Assembly (NCBI GenBank): GCA_026874595.1
Contig: CM049307.1
Span: 21,433,079-21,497,078 of the forward strand
Origin: Sipunculus nudus
Lineage: Eukaryota; Annelida; Sipuncula; Golfingiida; Sipunculidae
Direction: 5' to 3'
Length of the DNA stretch: 64,000 nt
In this document: in pieces, positions 26,228 through 38,517 of the stretch
Layout: every line of letters starts with the position of its first letter
How positions within the stretch are numbered: position 1 is the stretch's first letter
Made by a program: the position numbers and the translations under genes
Notes under the pieces: generated by a model
Databases searched by the model: none
Told to the model about the DNA's origin: nothing
What the model saw: only the letters and a program-made list of their open reading frames with translations

Positions 26228-27927
26228 AAACAAGTGACCCAGGGGTCATGACGCTCAGCTGACCAGGAAGACATTGACAACATTAATTTTATCATCTGAA
26301 TGTCAAATTTGAATGAAATACTTTTTCCAAACTTGACCTTTTGTATAAAATCATCCAATATTCATTGGGGAACTTTGGAGCTCTGTAGCATGAAGGATAT
26401 GGGTAACAGACACCTATTTTCAAGGTTTACAAGATGACTTTTCAGGGGTCTCCCAACATGTCAAAAAATAAAATTCTAGGTCCAGTTATTATGATTTGTG
26501 CCCTGTTAACAGATGACCAAATGTTTATTCTGGGGGGGGGGGGGGGGTATTAAAAAATCAAAGCCGCATAGGATGAAGGATATGGGTAACAGAGATGTAA
26601 TTTCAGGCGCACAAGGAGACTTTTCAGGGGCCTCCCAGCATATCAAGAAAGGAGATTCTAGGTCAAGTCATTATAATTTGTGCTCTGTTAACAGATGACC
26701 AAATCTTTATTCTGGGGAGTACTTCGGAGCCCCAGAGCGTGAAGGATATGGGTAACAGAGACCTAATTTCAGGTTTCCAAGATGTTTCATGGACCTCCCT
26801 GCATGTTAAGAAAGAAGATTCTAGGTCAAGTCATTATGATTTGTGGCCTGTTAACAGATGCCCAAATGTTTAAAGGTCTCAAAAATCAAGAAAAAAATTC
26901 TTAAAAAATCAAAATACAGGTGGCACCATCAGTCTACAGAAACTGATGAAACAAGCCATTATCAATACAAATGTGGACAATCATGGTGATCAATGCATTA
27001 GTTATTGTATCAAATTTTGCATTATTCTGGGAGGAACTTCCGAGCCTCATAGCTGAAAGGATATCAGTAACAGAGACCTTATATCAGGTTTCCATATAGA
27101 CTTTTTATGACCGTCCTTGCATGTCATGACAGAAGATTCTAGGTCCAGTTGATATGATTTGTGCCCTGTTAACAGATGACCAAATCTTAAAAGGTTTCAA
27201 AAATAGAGAAAAAAACTTTAAAAAATCAAAAAAATACATGTGGCGCCACCAGTCTGCAGAAACTGATGAAACATCATGATCAATATCCATGCAAAGAATC
27301 ATGGTGATAAATGCATTAGTTGTGGACAATCATGGTGATCAATGCATTAGTTATTGTATCAAATTTTGCATTATTCTTAGGGTACGTGGGAGCCCCATAG
27401 CTCAGAGGATATAGGTCACAGTGACCTAATTTCAGGTTTCCAAGGAGAATTTTAATGGACCTTCCTGGATGTCAAGTGAGAAGATTTCTGAATCAGTCAT
27501 TATGATTTGTGCCCTGTTTACAGATGACCAAATGTTTAAAGATCACAAAAGTAGAGAAAAAAAATCGTAAAAAATAAAAAAATATAGGTGGCGCCACCAA
27601 TCTCCAGAAATTGATGAAACACTCCATGATCAATATCCATGCAAAGAATCATGGTGATTAATGCATTAGTTATTTTGTATCAAATTTTGCATTATTCTGG
27701 GGGGTACTTCAGAACCCCATAGCTCGAAGAATATAGGTCACAGTGACCTAATTTCAGGTTTACAAGGAGAATTTCCATAGACCTCCCAGGATGTCAAGTA
27801 AGAAGATTCCAGGTCTAGCGGTTACGATTTGTGCCCTGTTAACAGACAGACGCCTGGATGGCCGGACGGACGACGGACAAAAGGTGATCCCTATAGCTCA
27901 GATAACTTTCAGTCAGCTGAGCTAAAA
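26228..27927 (+). mobile_element. Hairpin-ended element with about 350-bp tandem units (copy A)
   Basis: The left end is AACAAGTGACCC, then a near-palindrome and CTCAGCTGACC. The right end is ATAGCTCAG...CAGTCAGCTGAGCTAAAAA, so CTCAGCTGAC and GTCAGCTGAG form inverted repeats near the termini and AGCTCAG/CTGAGCT forms a hairpin. Between them about four tandem units run ATTATTCTGGGGG...CCCCATAGCTC...GTGCCCTGTTAACAGATGACC, with one GTGGCGCCACCA-type site per unit. A GGATGGCCGGACGGACGACG tail precedes the right end. No coding capacity. Confidence 0.7.
26526..26547. repeat. Poly-G tract in the first unit of element copy A
   Basis: The family's TTCTGGGGGG box is expanded here to about twenty G residues. 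Confidence 0.85.
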
Positions 27928-28966
27928 ATTGAAAAAATACAGGTGGCGCCACCAGAATGCAGAAACTGATGAAACATTTCATGATCAATATCCATGCAAA
28001 GAATCATGGTGATCAATATAATAATTGTTCAGATACTTGAGCTTTTGTATCAAATTTTCCATTATTCTGGGGGGTACTTCGGAGCCCCATAGCTCAGAGG
28101 TTATGGGTAACAGAGACCTAATTTCAAGTTTTTAAGGAGACTTTTCATGGGCCTCTCAGCATGTCAAGAGAGAAGATTCTAGGTCCAGTTGTTATGATTT
28201 GTGCCATGTTAACAGATGACCGCATCTTATGAGGTCTCAAAAATAGAGAAAAAAATTCGTAAAAATAAAAAATAAAAATACAGGTGGCGCCACCATACTG
28301 CAGAAACTGATGACACATTTCATGATCAATATCCATGCACAGAATCATGGTGATCACTGCAATAGTTGTTTAGATACTTGAGCTTTTGTATCAAATTTTC
28401 CATTATTCTGGGGGGTACTTTGGAGCCCCATAGCTCAAAGGTTATGGGTAACAGAGACCTAATTTCAGGTTTCCAAAGAGACTTTTTATGGGCCTCCCTG
28501 CATGACAAAAGAGAAGATTCTAGGTGTAGTTGTTACGATTTGTGCCCTGTTAACAGATGGCCGCATCTTAAGAGGTCTCAAAAATAGAGAAAAATATTGG
28601 TAAAAATCGAAAAAATACAGGTGGCGCCGCCAGTCTGCAGAAACTGATGAAACACTCCATGATCAATATCCATGCAAAAAATCATGATGATCAATGCAAT
28701 AGTTGTTCAGATACTTGAGCTTTTGTATCAAATTTTCCATTATTCTAGGGGGTACTTCGGAACCCCATAGCTCGAAGAATATAGGTCACAGGTCAATTTC
28801 AGGTTTACAAGGAGAATTTCCATAGACCTCCCAGGATGTCAAGTAAGAAGATTCCAGTTCTAGCGGTTACGATTTGTGCCCTGTTAACAGACAGACGCCC
28901 GGATGGCCGGACGGCCAAAAGGTGATCCCTATAGCTCAGATGACTTACAGTCAGCTGAGCTAAAAA
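27928..28966 (+). mobile_element. Hairpin-ended element, tandem partner (copy B)
   Basis: Immediately after copy A the units resume (palindromic sites at about 27941, 28281 and 28618) and the right terminus recurs at 28931-28966 with its GGACGG tail. Copy B lacks its own left terminus, so A and B probably arose by unequal exchange within an array. Confidence 0.65.
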
Positions 28967-29290
28967 TAAAGATTTAAATTCAAAGGGCTAACCAAAGGGC
29001 TCAATCCCCAAATGGCTTAACCAAAACTAGGCTGCACCCCCTGGGGATGAAATAGTTTGGTCCAGCCCACCTCAACTGACCAACTGTTTATTGATGATAC
29101 CTGAGCTAAAGTACAAGTGGTACCTTCCCAGATATAAGCTGTGTGAGGGCTGCTGCACTGCTTGAAAATACAGCAGGCATGAAACAGTTGCACAGGTCGC
29201 TGAGAACACAGAATTGCTACACACAACATTAGTGACAGCCTACAGGCTGTTGACACAGCCCCTACCAGCACCTAGACAGACCAGGCCTCC
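28967..29290. other. GC-richer island
   Basis: Short GC-richer segment directly after element copy B, with an 84-codon minus-strand frame lacking motifs. Similar in composition to the other islands. Confidence 0.3.
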
Positions 29291-30940
29291 CATCATGTTC
29301 AGCGGCAGATACATGCAGGCTAATATTTGTTCATGTGGTCACTACCTCACAAGTGAGGTGAAATATTGTTACACATACATCTGTTTTCTATTTTGCTGTA
29401 TCTTGGCCAATTTTAGTACTTCAACATCTGAAATACCCTGCAGTCAGCTTACTGTTTGTCTTATTCAGATGAAAACATACACTAACGGACAGACACATTT
29501 CTATTAAAAGCAAATGCCTGGCTGAGTGGACATAGTGCTGATATTCACCAGAACATTCAAGTGTTTCTTAAATTCAGTTAACCTGAATACAAATTTGAAA
29601 AAATTTATATAATACTGAGTTAAATTTGTCAAAATTTTGGTTCATAAAGATAAACATAATCCAGTCTTTTGAAGTAGGTAATAAGGTTTATATATGTTAA
29701 AGTAAGGCTACTTTCCTGTCTTACAAAGTATCATTTTTATCAAGTTTCTGTTTTGTTGCATCTGGTACAGTCATTATGTAGTAATACTGGGTGACTCACT
29801 GACTAAGAATGCAAGCTATGTCTACATTAAACGGACTAAGAGCATGTGCTGCTCTTTGAATTAATAACAAACCACAATGTGTCAACCCTACCCCATCCCT
29901 CACATACCCCACCCTGTGTCAACCCCCCCACCCTCACATACCCCATCCCTAGCTCACATACCCCACCCATCTTCAATCCTCTATCAACCCCCCCCCCCCC
30001 CCCCATACCCTTTTGCAAAACTGACCCTCATAAAAAATATTATTTCTTGTCTTAAAAAAGACATCCTGGTGTGCTATGTAGACAGCAGGTCTTCTTTTCC
30101 AATAGACAATGCATACTCTTCAATAATCTCATTCTAATATTTGATTATGTAAGTTCTCAAATTATATTTTTAGGGTTCAGCCCATAACCAGAATTAGTTA
30201 ACCATTTAAATATAAAAGGTTTTCACCAAAGACCATTCTATACCATGAAAAATTAGGTAATTGGTTAATGCCAGGAGCCTGGAACTTGGTTACACTCAAA
30301 ATACTATCATCAGAAATAAAAATGATTGTAATGTGGAATATAATAAAAAAAATGGAGTTAAATACAAAAAGGACATAATGCAAATAAACTGTCACTTGAT
30401 TCTATGCTCATTAAAACATAAAAGTCATGAATAGGGAAATTCAAATACTTACCTCAAAATGAAAAAAAAATACAAAACATTTATGACATTTGATTTCATG
30501 ACAGAATATGAAATAGATGGTAGAAGAAATCATAAGTTCATCCAAAATGACTTAAATCTAGGATCCTCTATAGGAAGATTTATCAGGATATTTAAAATAC
30601 ATAGGATCGGAAGAACATCTAGACAGACATGTACTTGCATGCTGACACACATTGTTTTTTATAAATGAGCATGTGTGATGGGTCTTAAAATAGTTAATTT
30701 TCTAAAATTCCTTAAAGAACTCATGAAAGTGTAATATGAAATTAATCTCCTGCTAGCACATAACCTTGTTATTATAAAAATCTATACAAGGCTCAATAGA
30801 TAGTGTTACATTCCAAGATTAATATCAGACTCACTATATTTTATAAACCTGAGCAAAGTATTAGAATCACTATGATTTGCTTACCATTGTTCATCATTGT
30901 GCATTAGCAGTGCTCTGATGTCTCTACCATTTCCTGAAGT
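29291..30940. other. Intergenic DNA with a C-rich stretch
   Basis: A run of CACATACCCCACCC-like repeats at 29885-29975 leads into a poly-C tract at 29990-30004. Otherwise AT-rich with no gene. Confidence 0.5.
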
Positions 30941-31150
30941 AGAAATCTATTCCTTCAAGACACAGCAGAGAGTAAAAGACTGTCAGCATTCGAAATAAGC
31001 CCAGCAGACCAGCTGGGTACTGTAACAGTACTGTTAGCCTTGTACTGTACTGTAACAGCGACTGTCACATCTTTCAGCACCCCACTACCAGATGCTAGTA
31101 CTCCCTGCAGACAAAAGTGGTACAAAACAGCTAATGCCAACACCTAAATG
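30941..31150. other. GC-richer island with GTACTGTAACAG repeats
   Basis: ACTGTAACAGTACTGTTAGC and ACTGTACTGTAACAGCGACT form a small self-complementary cluster at 31018-31063. No gene evident. Confidence 0.3.
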
Positions 31151-32054
31151 CTAGGCATTGCTCAGGCACAGGGTGTCCCCTCCAATTAGCTGTGCTGTCA
31201 TAATAGCGGTGACATGGACTGCTTTGTGAGACCGAGGGAATGTGATAGCTCTTATGATGATAGGACTGTTCTGTCAACTCAGTTTTATGGTACAAATGTG
31301 TACTGTGGTCCCCCGAGTACTGCAACACACATGGAATATAGATGAAGTTATTATATCTGCTAACATTTAGTAAAATTACAACAGAATAAACTTTAACTAT
31401 TCTGATGTGTTTATGGGACATTTATCACTAAGCCTGTGTACTGTGTGTAGCTCATGTAGTCAACCTGATCTACTTAGAGTACCAAATGTTAAAGAGCTTA
31501 ATGTGGAGATGATATATGCTTAGGATCTGTATCATGCTGTAGTATCCTTCCACTGGTGCATATCTGGAGCAAGGGCATCCTGGTCTTGTCTCTACTCTGA
31601 TTTCCCTTGGGATGATTGAACTTTATGAACTTTTCCTTTTATAGTTATAATGCTAATGGAACAGCTAGCAGTGTTTACAGTTCATTCAAGCATGAATGAA
31701 TATATACACTACTGACTGGTCTGTATCTTATTCAGTTCATCAAAATAACATTTAAGGCAAACTTGAGTTGTTACATTTGTTCAAATTAACTACTGGTATG
31801 TGTCTTGAATGAGTGAAATTTGGTGCCTGTGTTGGGTGCTACTGTGTGCAAAACAAATACTGAATACCCAATATAAATCATATAAATATGCAAGATACAC
31901 ACACAAATCTACCTGTAACCCTATGAGACATCTAATAAGAACAAGACACAAATGAGTGACCACATTAAAACTGGATCTTGGGCAGCAAAAAAAGTGTCAA
32001 CAACCTAGCTGTAACCTTGAAGTTTGAGCATAAACTGATATAAATGTAAATGTA
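31151..32054. other. Intergenic DNA
   Basis: No gene, RNA or repeat recognised. Confidence 0.45.
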
Positions 32055-32350
32055 GGAGGTAAAGGTAAAGTCTGCTGGGCTTTTACACCCGAGCCTAATG
32101 GAGCTTATCCCAGTTTCGGTAGCGTGAAGCGACCTAGGAGTTAAACTCCTCCTGGATGGTAAGCTGGTCCATTGTAGGTTATCTTCCCAGTATTTACTGG
32201 TACCCATTCCTACTGCTGGGTGGACAGAGGCACACTTGCGGTTGGGACCTTGCCTAAGGGTCTTGGCAGGGTGGGGGTCGGACCGGGATTCGAACTCATG
32301 ACCTCTCGATCATGAGCCCAGCACCTTAACCATTACACCACAGCCCCCAA
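32055..32350 (-). mobile_element. tRNA-derived SINE (copy 1)
   Basis: On the minus strand the element begins with a tRNA-like head (32273-32348): GGGGGCTGTGG, pol III A box TGGTGTAATGG (32331-32341), an anticodon-loop-like CTCATGA, and B box AGTTCGAATCC (32286-32296), ending GACCCCC. The acceptor and anticodon stems have mismatches, so it is a SINE head, not a working tRNA. The body contains CTGGTACCCATTCC and GCTGGGTGGACAGAGGCACA (read on the plus strand), shared with the copy at 48.75-49.08 kb. Confidence 0.8.
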
Positions 32351-33640
32351 TAAGTGTAGGAACTGATTGTAAATCATGTTCGATGACTGAAAGAAATATG
32401 ACCTATGATGGATTATTAATCAGTCATTATATGTACCTTTTATGTATAGAATTCAACCTGGAATTTTAAAGGGGCCCAATCATCTATAAAGCATGTTAAG
32501 TTGACACGAAAAATAGCTTTTTCCCTTCAAAAGAAATATGTACCTGCCAAAATATTGCACTGAAACCGTTTGCTTTCTTCTGTAAACAAATGCTTGGCCA
32601 AACAAAAAAAATGTAATACACATTTCTGCTGGTTGAAACACAGCGTGTTGCCCCTCTTAATCCTACCTCCGGTCACGTAGCCTTGTTATGGTAAACAGAC
32701 TGTGTTTTCAAACACGCAGAGCCATAACATGGTGTTAAACAGCCGTATGCCAGGAAATAAGACATTGTGCTTGGATGGGTTTGCTGGGAAATATTTGTAT
32801 TATGCAAAACTGAACTGATAGTGTGAAAATATAGCCATAATTTAGCTCCTGATTATGTCCCTTTAAAGGGTGAAATTATGTAAGGAGGTAAACATAAATG
32901 GACAGTGAAATGTTTATGTAACACCCATTCACAAGGATGGATTTACAGGTATTACAGATGACATATAGTGTAAGCTAGTACCTGGTACCTGTAGAGTAAG
33001 TATCCACTCGTCAGAGACCAGAGAGTAGGCTGACCTGATACTGAGATGCTGCACTGATTCTGAGTCAGAGGTCAATATCTGTACTCACAAGTATATTAAC
33101 TATATCATCCCCCTGGTGTGCCATAAGTGGTGCCCGTGGTAGTGTTTACTGTATATTCTCCATATTCCCTAGAGTTTAACATTCAAGGATACTGCAGATA
33201 AACACAAACAGCCAAATCTGAAACCACAAGTCCTAGCCTCACAACCTAAGATCATGTCATTGTCTTCAACAGTGACAAGTAATAAAACATACTGTGTGAA
33301 GTTTACTGTGAACTATAACTTGAATTTTGCAGTTTATAAATGTTCTTTTTATTCTTCAAAGAAACTGACAGCATATACCTTATATTGGATGACTCAGACC
33401 CATAATACTTTGTTATATGCATATTATATTATTTTAATCTATATACCAAAAGAAACAATTTGAAAGAGCATCTTTACTGAGATCCTCTGGCTGGGCTACA
33501 ACAAATTTGTCAACTGATTTGAAGGATTTCATGCAGTTTCACTAAATCATAACTATTTTCCTTGTAATTTAGAGTTATATTCTGCAGATGGATACTCTCT
33601 GAGTGGTCAACCATCTAGCTGTCAACTGTGCAACTGAAAA
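32351..33640. other. Intergenic DNA
   Basis: AT-rich. AAAGGGGCCCAATCA at about 32470 recurs near 34668, suggesting a dispersed repeat. No gene recognised. Confidence 0.45.
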
Positions 33641-33644
33641 TGAT

Positions 33645-34260
33645 TTAGAGGCAGATCCAGGATTTTGGATAGGGGAGGGTCCAACCCACAAAGACTAAAA
33701 GTAAACCAAAGAAATCTCCCCTGGTCCAGAAAGGAGGGAGCCAAGGTCGCAAAATTTGGTTTGAAACCCTGTTTTGGCTCAAAAAAAGGGGGGGGGGGGG
33801 GTTCCAGGACCCCCCTCTGGATCCTCAACTAATACATGATAATGAAATGTGGTGTAAGCTAGGCATCAGACAAATCTCAAATGGGCACATCAAATTTCAA
33901 ATCAATCCATGAATTCTGGCCTTATGTACAAATTTTGCCAAAAAAGACCAAACAAAAGGTCAAGGTCACTGCAAATCGAGGTCATGACAGTCATTGTTAC
34001 CAAATCCTTTAAACAATTTCTGTTTGCATGCAAAATTTCAAAGAAACTTGCCCATTTTTAGTGTGCTGCAAAGGGAGAGGTAAACTCTTCCCAATATTAC
34101 AAAAATAAAGTATATGGCAACAATCAATTTTGTATTCCAGATAACTTAGCTAATCAAGACTTATGACTAGGGACAAATAAAATTTCAGAACAATCCACAG
34201 ACCATTATTTGGAGAAACCAGCAAGTGTTTTGCAGTATTTTCACCAGAAAATGGAACAAG
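33645..34260. repeat. Degraded dispersed repeat with G-run
   Basis: Contains GGCAGATCCAGGATTTTGGA, a G-run at 33788-33800 and GACCCCCCTCTGGATCCTCA, whose outer parts are loosely inverted. The following CAAATTTCAAATCAATCCAT..AAGGTCAAGGTCACTGCAAA text is typical of tandem-unit repeats here. Family not identified. Confidence 0.4.
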
Positions 34261-34266
34261 ATCAAG

Positions 34267-34335
34267 GTCACTCTGTAGACCCTGTAATGTCTCTGTGTTA
34301 AACACACAGAGACATTACAGGGTCTTAGTCACTCT
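34267..34335. repeat. Perfect 22-bp hairpin flanked by 8-bp direct repeats
   Basis: Arms 34277-34298 and 34304-34325 are perfect reverse complements around a 5-nt loop TAAAC. GTCACTCT occurs directly on both sides (34267-34274 and 34328-34335). The 53-bp insert plus 8-bp duplication resembles a minimal foldback element with a hAT-like target duplication, but template switching could also create it. Confidence 0.7.
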
Positions 34336-35299
34336 TTTGGTAAATGGCAGAACTTAGAATCATGTGTATATAACATGTAGGGTGCCTGTCAAAATAATGC
34401 AAACATATTCAGCAGAGGACAATTCTGGTGGCAAGTCAGACCGTTAAGAGTTATACAAAAATCACACATATGCAACCTCCCACCTTTGCTGACATGGTTT
34501 CTCTGTTTGTCAACATGGATGTATGTAGTGCGTTTAGTAACAACTTAAGATAAACAAGCTCAGTTATGAATCCATATGAGAGACATTTTATAAATCTTTT
34601 TTAGCAGGAATTACCTACAGTTAATTAAATATGTACTCAGATACAGAGTAAACCAGAAATCACTTTAAAGGGGCCCAATCACCTATCTGACCTTTATAAA
34701 CTAAGGTAATCCCTTGGAGCTTTTATAAAAATAGGCCAAAAAAATGTGGATATCACTGCACACAGGCTGCTTGTTTTGTTTTTTTCAACATGTTTATATT
34801 ATGTGGGGGCCTGCCAAAATAATCAAAACAAATTCAACAAGGGCATCTGGCAGCAAGCCAGATAAGCAAGAGCTTTGCAAATGTTTTTTTGCAACAAGTT
34901 ACCTTTCTACCTCCACATGTATGCAACCTATCACCTTAGGTTACATCTTTTTCCCCATTTGTTATCATTGCTGTATCTACAAACATGTTTTTGATAAACA
35001 AGTTCATACATCCTTCCTGAAGGCATTATAAGAACTTTTCACCTTTAGATCATAAATGTATGAACAGAGGAAGCAACAAGTCACATAAATTCTTTTCTGA
35101 AAGGTAGGGGAATGGGCACCTTTAATTTTACACATATAGCAGGTGAATAGTTATCTTTAAATAAAATTCCTAGTAAATTGTAAATATCATGGTAATCGAC
35201 CAACTCTGCCGCAATAGAGCACAAGCATGCATTGCTCAAGATTATTTAAAGGATCTTTAATTCAAACCTCGATTAAATGGATTTATCGTACAGATACAG
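34336..35299. other. AT-rich intergenic DNA
   Basis: Contains a diverged second copy of CCTGCCAAAATAAT..AAATTCA (about 34384 and 34810), suggesting a roughly 425-bp tandem duplication. No gene recognised. Confidence 0.4.
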
Positions 35300-35840
35300 G
35301 GAGCTACTTACGGTAACAAGCCATGATGTTTGTGGCCTAGTCTCAGCCTCCATCCTAGCTGGCTTAAATTATTTCATTTGACATTTCAAATGTTTCTATG
35401 TATTAGCAATGTTAGTATGTAGGCAACTATCAATGCAGCTCAAGTCCAATCGATGCAATATATGATGTCTCAGAACAGCTTTTTTGTCGACGGCGACCAA
35501 CTTTGTCCAATCTTGCGTGCTTATTCTGCCGAGGGAGCGAGGCAACAATGTCAGACAGTCTCGGTTGAAACAGATTTTGTCTCCTCCCGCAGCGAGTCCC
35601 TGTGACTTTGCCAGCCACGGGAGTTTCAGTATGACGTTGACGCGAGTTCAGAACATGACAACCACTTTGCATACGCGCGCCACCTACATTTTCTGAACGG
35701 CAAAGCCTCGTTCTCATTTACACGGAGACGCACGTTCAGTTGCGGAGAAAGACAAGTAATTTAAGAGACTGGCAATGTTGCTTGCGTAAGGCCGCAATCA
35801 GAATCCCAAAACCGGCTTCGTTTTCAGGCAATCCGATTTT
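35300..35840 (-). promoter_or_regulatory. CpG-rich patch, candidate promoter and first exon reading leftward
   Basis: CG dinucleotides are dense at about 35485-35830 against very sparse flanks. On the minus strand the patch leads to CATCATGGCTTGTTACC and a strong donor GTAAGTAGC (GT at 35311-35312), which would make a first exon with a short coding start (M-A-C-Y). No downstream exon could be recognised in 1-35 kb, so the gene itself is unconfirmed. Unmethylated repeats or an orphan island are alternatives. Confidence 0.35.
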
Positions 35841-35901
35841 GCACGATTAACTAAGATATTCAGCCTCCATCTTCAGGTATGGACAAAACAATCCATACAC
35901 G

Positions 35902-38517
35902 TTTTTAGCTCAGCTGACTATAAGTCGTCTGAGCTATAGTTGTGGTCCATTGTCCGTCGTCCGTCCGTCCGTGTGTCCGTAGACATGGCACGTTTTGAAA
36001 CTGTAAGACCTAGGAATCCAAAATTTGGCATAATGTTAGATGTCCCCAATATCTCCTACCAAGCCGAAAACTGGGTCTTTGCGACTTCTTTCCTATGAGA
36101 AATTTAGGAAAAGCCTCATTTTTTCATTAAAAACCTATTTTCACACTTCAGGACTGCCTAATATCGAAATCACTCATCTGTTTTTCCTCATATTTACCAT
36201 AAATAATCCTCTATATAGTTCCTATGTACATGCCAGATATTATGTCTGTATTATATAATTTAAAAAAGTTATGGGCCCAAACATAATGCATTTTGTAAAT
36301 AGGAAAGAAATATGATCACTTCACACAAACTTTTTAAAGCTAAGCACTTTAATATAACTTTTATTAATCAAAATTAAATTGAATACCCAAAATTAGATCA
36401 AAATCTTTTAATTTTTTTAAAATATTAGCAAAAAAAAGGGGTACCTTAAATTTTGCCCAACTTTGACCATGGACTTTTTTCCTGTTACTGCTGTGGATTT
36501 AATTTTCAAAGCATGTTTTTGTTAGCATTTAAACTGTTAACACCAAAAATTTGAAACCAGTTGATCAAAAACTATAGATTTTATTCAAGTTTTCAAGTAC
36601 CATGTCAAATATTGTTTACATCAAGCTAGTGTTACGCAGTTTGCTAGAGCTCAGCTCCCCAGCTTCAGCTCTAAGTTCCTTAAATTTGGCATACAGTTAG
36701 ATGTCTCCAAAATCCCCTACCATGCCAAGAAATTGGTCACTAGGACTTAATTCCTTCGAGATATTATGAAAAACTTCATTTTTCCATTAGAACCCCATTG
36801 TTACACTTTAAGACTGCCTAATATCAAAACCACTAATCTGACTTTGATCTTATATAATATACATATTTTTCCATACATTCGCTATGCACATGCCACAAAT
36901 CATGTCAGTATAGCGTAATTGTTTTAAGTTATGGGCTCAAACATAATGCACTTTTTTTAAAAATCAAGAAATATATTTACTCCCTTAACAAGAGGATTGA
37001 CGCTAGAGATATTTTGTCAGGGATGTAACATTATTTAATCAAGATTCAATTGAATACCCAAAATTAGTTTTGATATTTCAAATTTTATAAGATATTAGTA
37101 TAAATATAAAATTATTACCTTAAATTTTGCCCAACTTTGACCATGGCGCGTTTGTTTCCTGAGAGCACTGTTGATATAATTTTCATATCATGCACAAATA
37201 AGGATTTCATCTTTGTAGTTTAGAAAGCTGAAAGAAATCGGCCAAAATTGTAGCTTTGAATAATGTTTTTTTGAGACCATGTCAGACCCAGGCTCTACCC
37301 AGCCCCTCTTCAGTCACCTGTATGTTGACCTTGTTGACCTTTCAGCAAATTATGCACACTTGAGGCGAGGCATACACTGGGGCAGCCAGGCAGCTAATGC
37401 CCGGCCACAGTTGATCCAGGTGTCCAACCCATCTAGTAGTTGTTTTGAAAAACAACATAACAATAAACAATAAATTAATAATTTTTTATTGGTTTTTAAT
37501 AACAAATTAAAGAAAAATTGATAGAAAAGGAATTTGTTAGTTAATGAGTAACAGGAAATTAACTTGCAGTTACTGATTATGTAAGAATCTTGAATGGATG
37601 GATAGAATGTCAATGTCAATGTTATTCCAAATAACACCATGCAGTCACCTATGACATTTTCAGTTCAATTTTAATGATAAAAAAAATAAATCATATTATT
37701 CATTACTAATCATTAGGGATCATATGAAGGAAATTAATGATAGACAAAGATGCAGTTGATAATATTAATCTAGATTCCTACTGTGTCTAGTGTGCAGATT
37801 GATGTGAAAGTAGTCCAAAGTGAATATACTACATTTATTTTTTTAATATAAATAAAAGCCATAAAACCAGGTTCTTATGATCATTATTTAAATTTGTGAA
37901 TTTTGTATATTCTGGATTCTCAACATCATTGTTTGGCTAAAACTGAATAAATACTAGACATGGTGCGAATGCTTTACAAATATATTTGAATACGAATATG
38001 AATATGTACTGCATTAAAAAAAATTATTGCATAAGAATGGGAATTCAGGTAAAAATGAACGTATTTGAATACCAGTGCAGATACTTTCAAAATGTATTCA
38101 TGAATGCATTCATGAAAATATTCTATAATATTATTTTAATAATCATTTCAGTTATATTTTATTTTAAAAATTCATGATTTTCCTATTATTTTTTTAAATA
38201 AAAATTATATTGGCACAATATTTGTTATTAAATTTTAATAAATAGTTTAACTCTTTTATTATATGTGCTGCTTATAAGTTATATGGCAAAGTCAAAATCT
38301 GTGTGACAATAGCACTCCATTTGTTAGTAAAATAAATGAAATCAATCCTCTTCCCTGTCTCCAAAGATACTATCAAAATCATACATAAGCTAAACACCAA
38401 CAACTCATAATAATGCTTATATTTATTACCACACAACATCAGCATGTGCCTCATTCCCAAATCATATTTTTTATCATATATAACAGCTTAGCGCCGTGAC
38501 CCATGGGTCCCTTGTTT
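35902..38517 (-). mobile_element. Hairpin-ended element on the minus strand with two tandem about 660-bp units
   Basis: At 35902 TTTTTAGCTCAGCTGACT and a CGTCCGTCCGTCC run are the reverse complement of the right terminus seen at 27.9 kb. At 38486-38517 AGCTTAGCGCCGTGACCCAT and GGGTCCCTTGTTT are the reverse complement of the left terminus. Inside, 36000-36650 and 36660-37290 are two diverged tandem copies (GCATA..GTTAGATGTC, AGACTGCCTAATATC, ATTTTGCCCAACTTTGACCATGG). A GC-richer segment at about 37280-37420 has an open frame but no recognised protein. Confidence 0.6.

Noticed and set aside
32273-32348. A functional tRNA gene with CAT anticodon
   Set aside because: A and B boxes are good, but acceptor and anticodon stems are mismatched, and a SINE body follows with a second family member at 48.75 kb.
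37279-37473. 64-codon frame in a GC-richer patch (MSDPGSTQPLFSHLYVD...)
   Set aside because: Inside a repeat element and without recognisable homology; possible splice signals around it are not better than chance.
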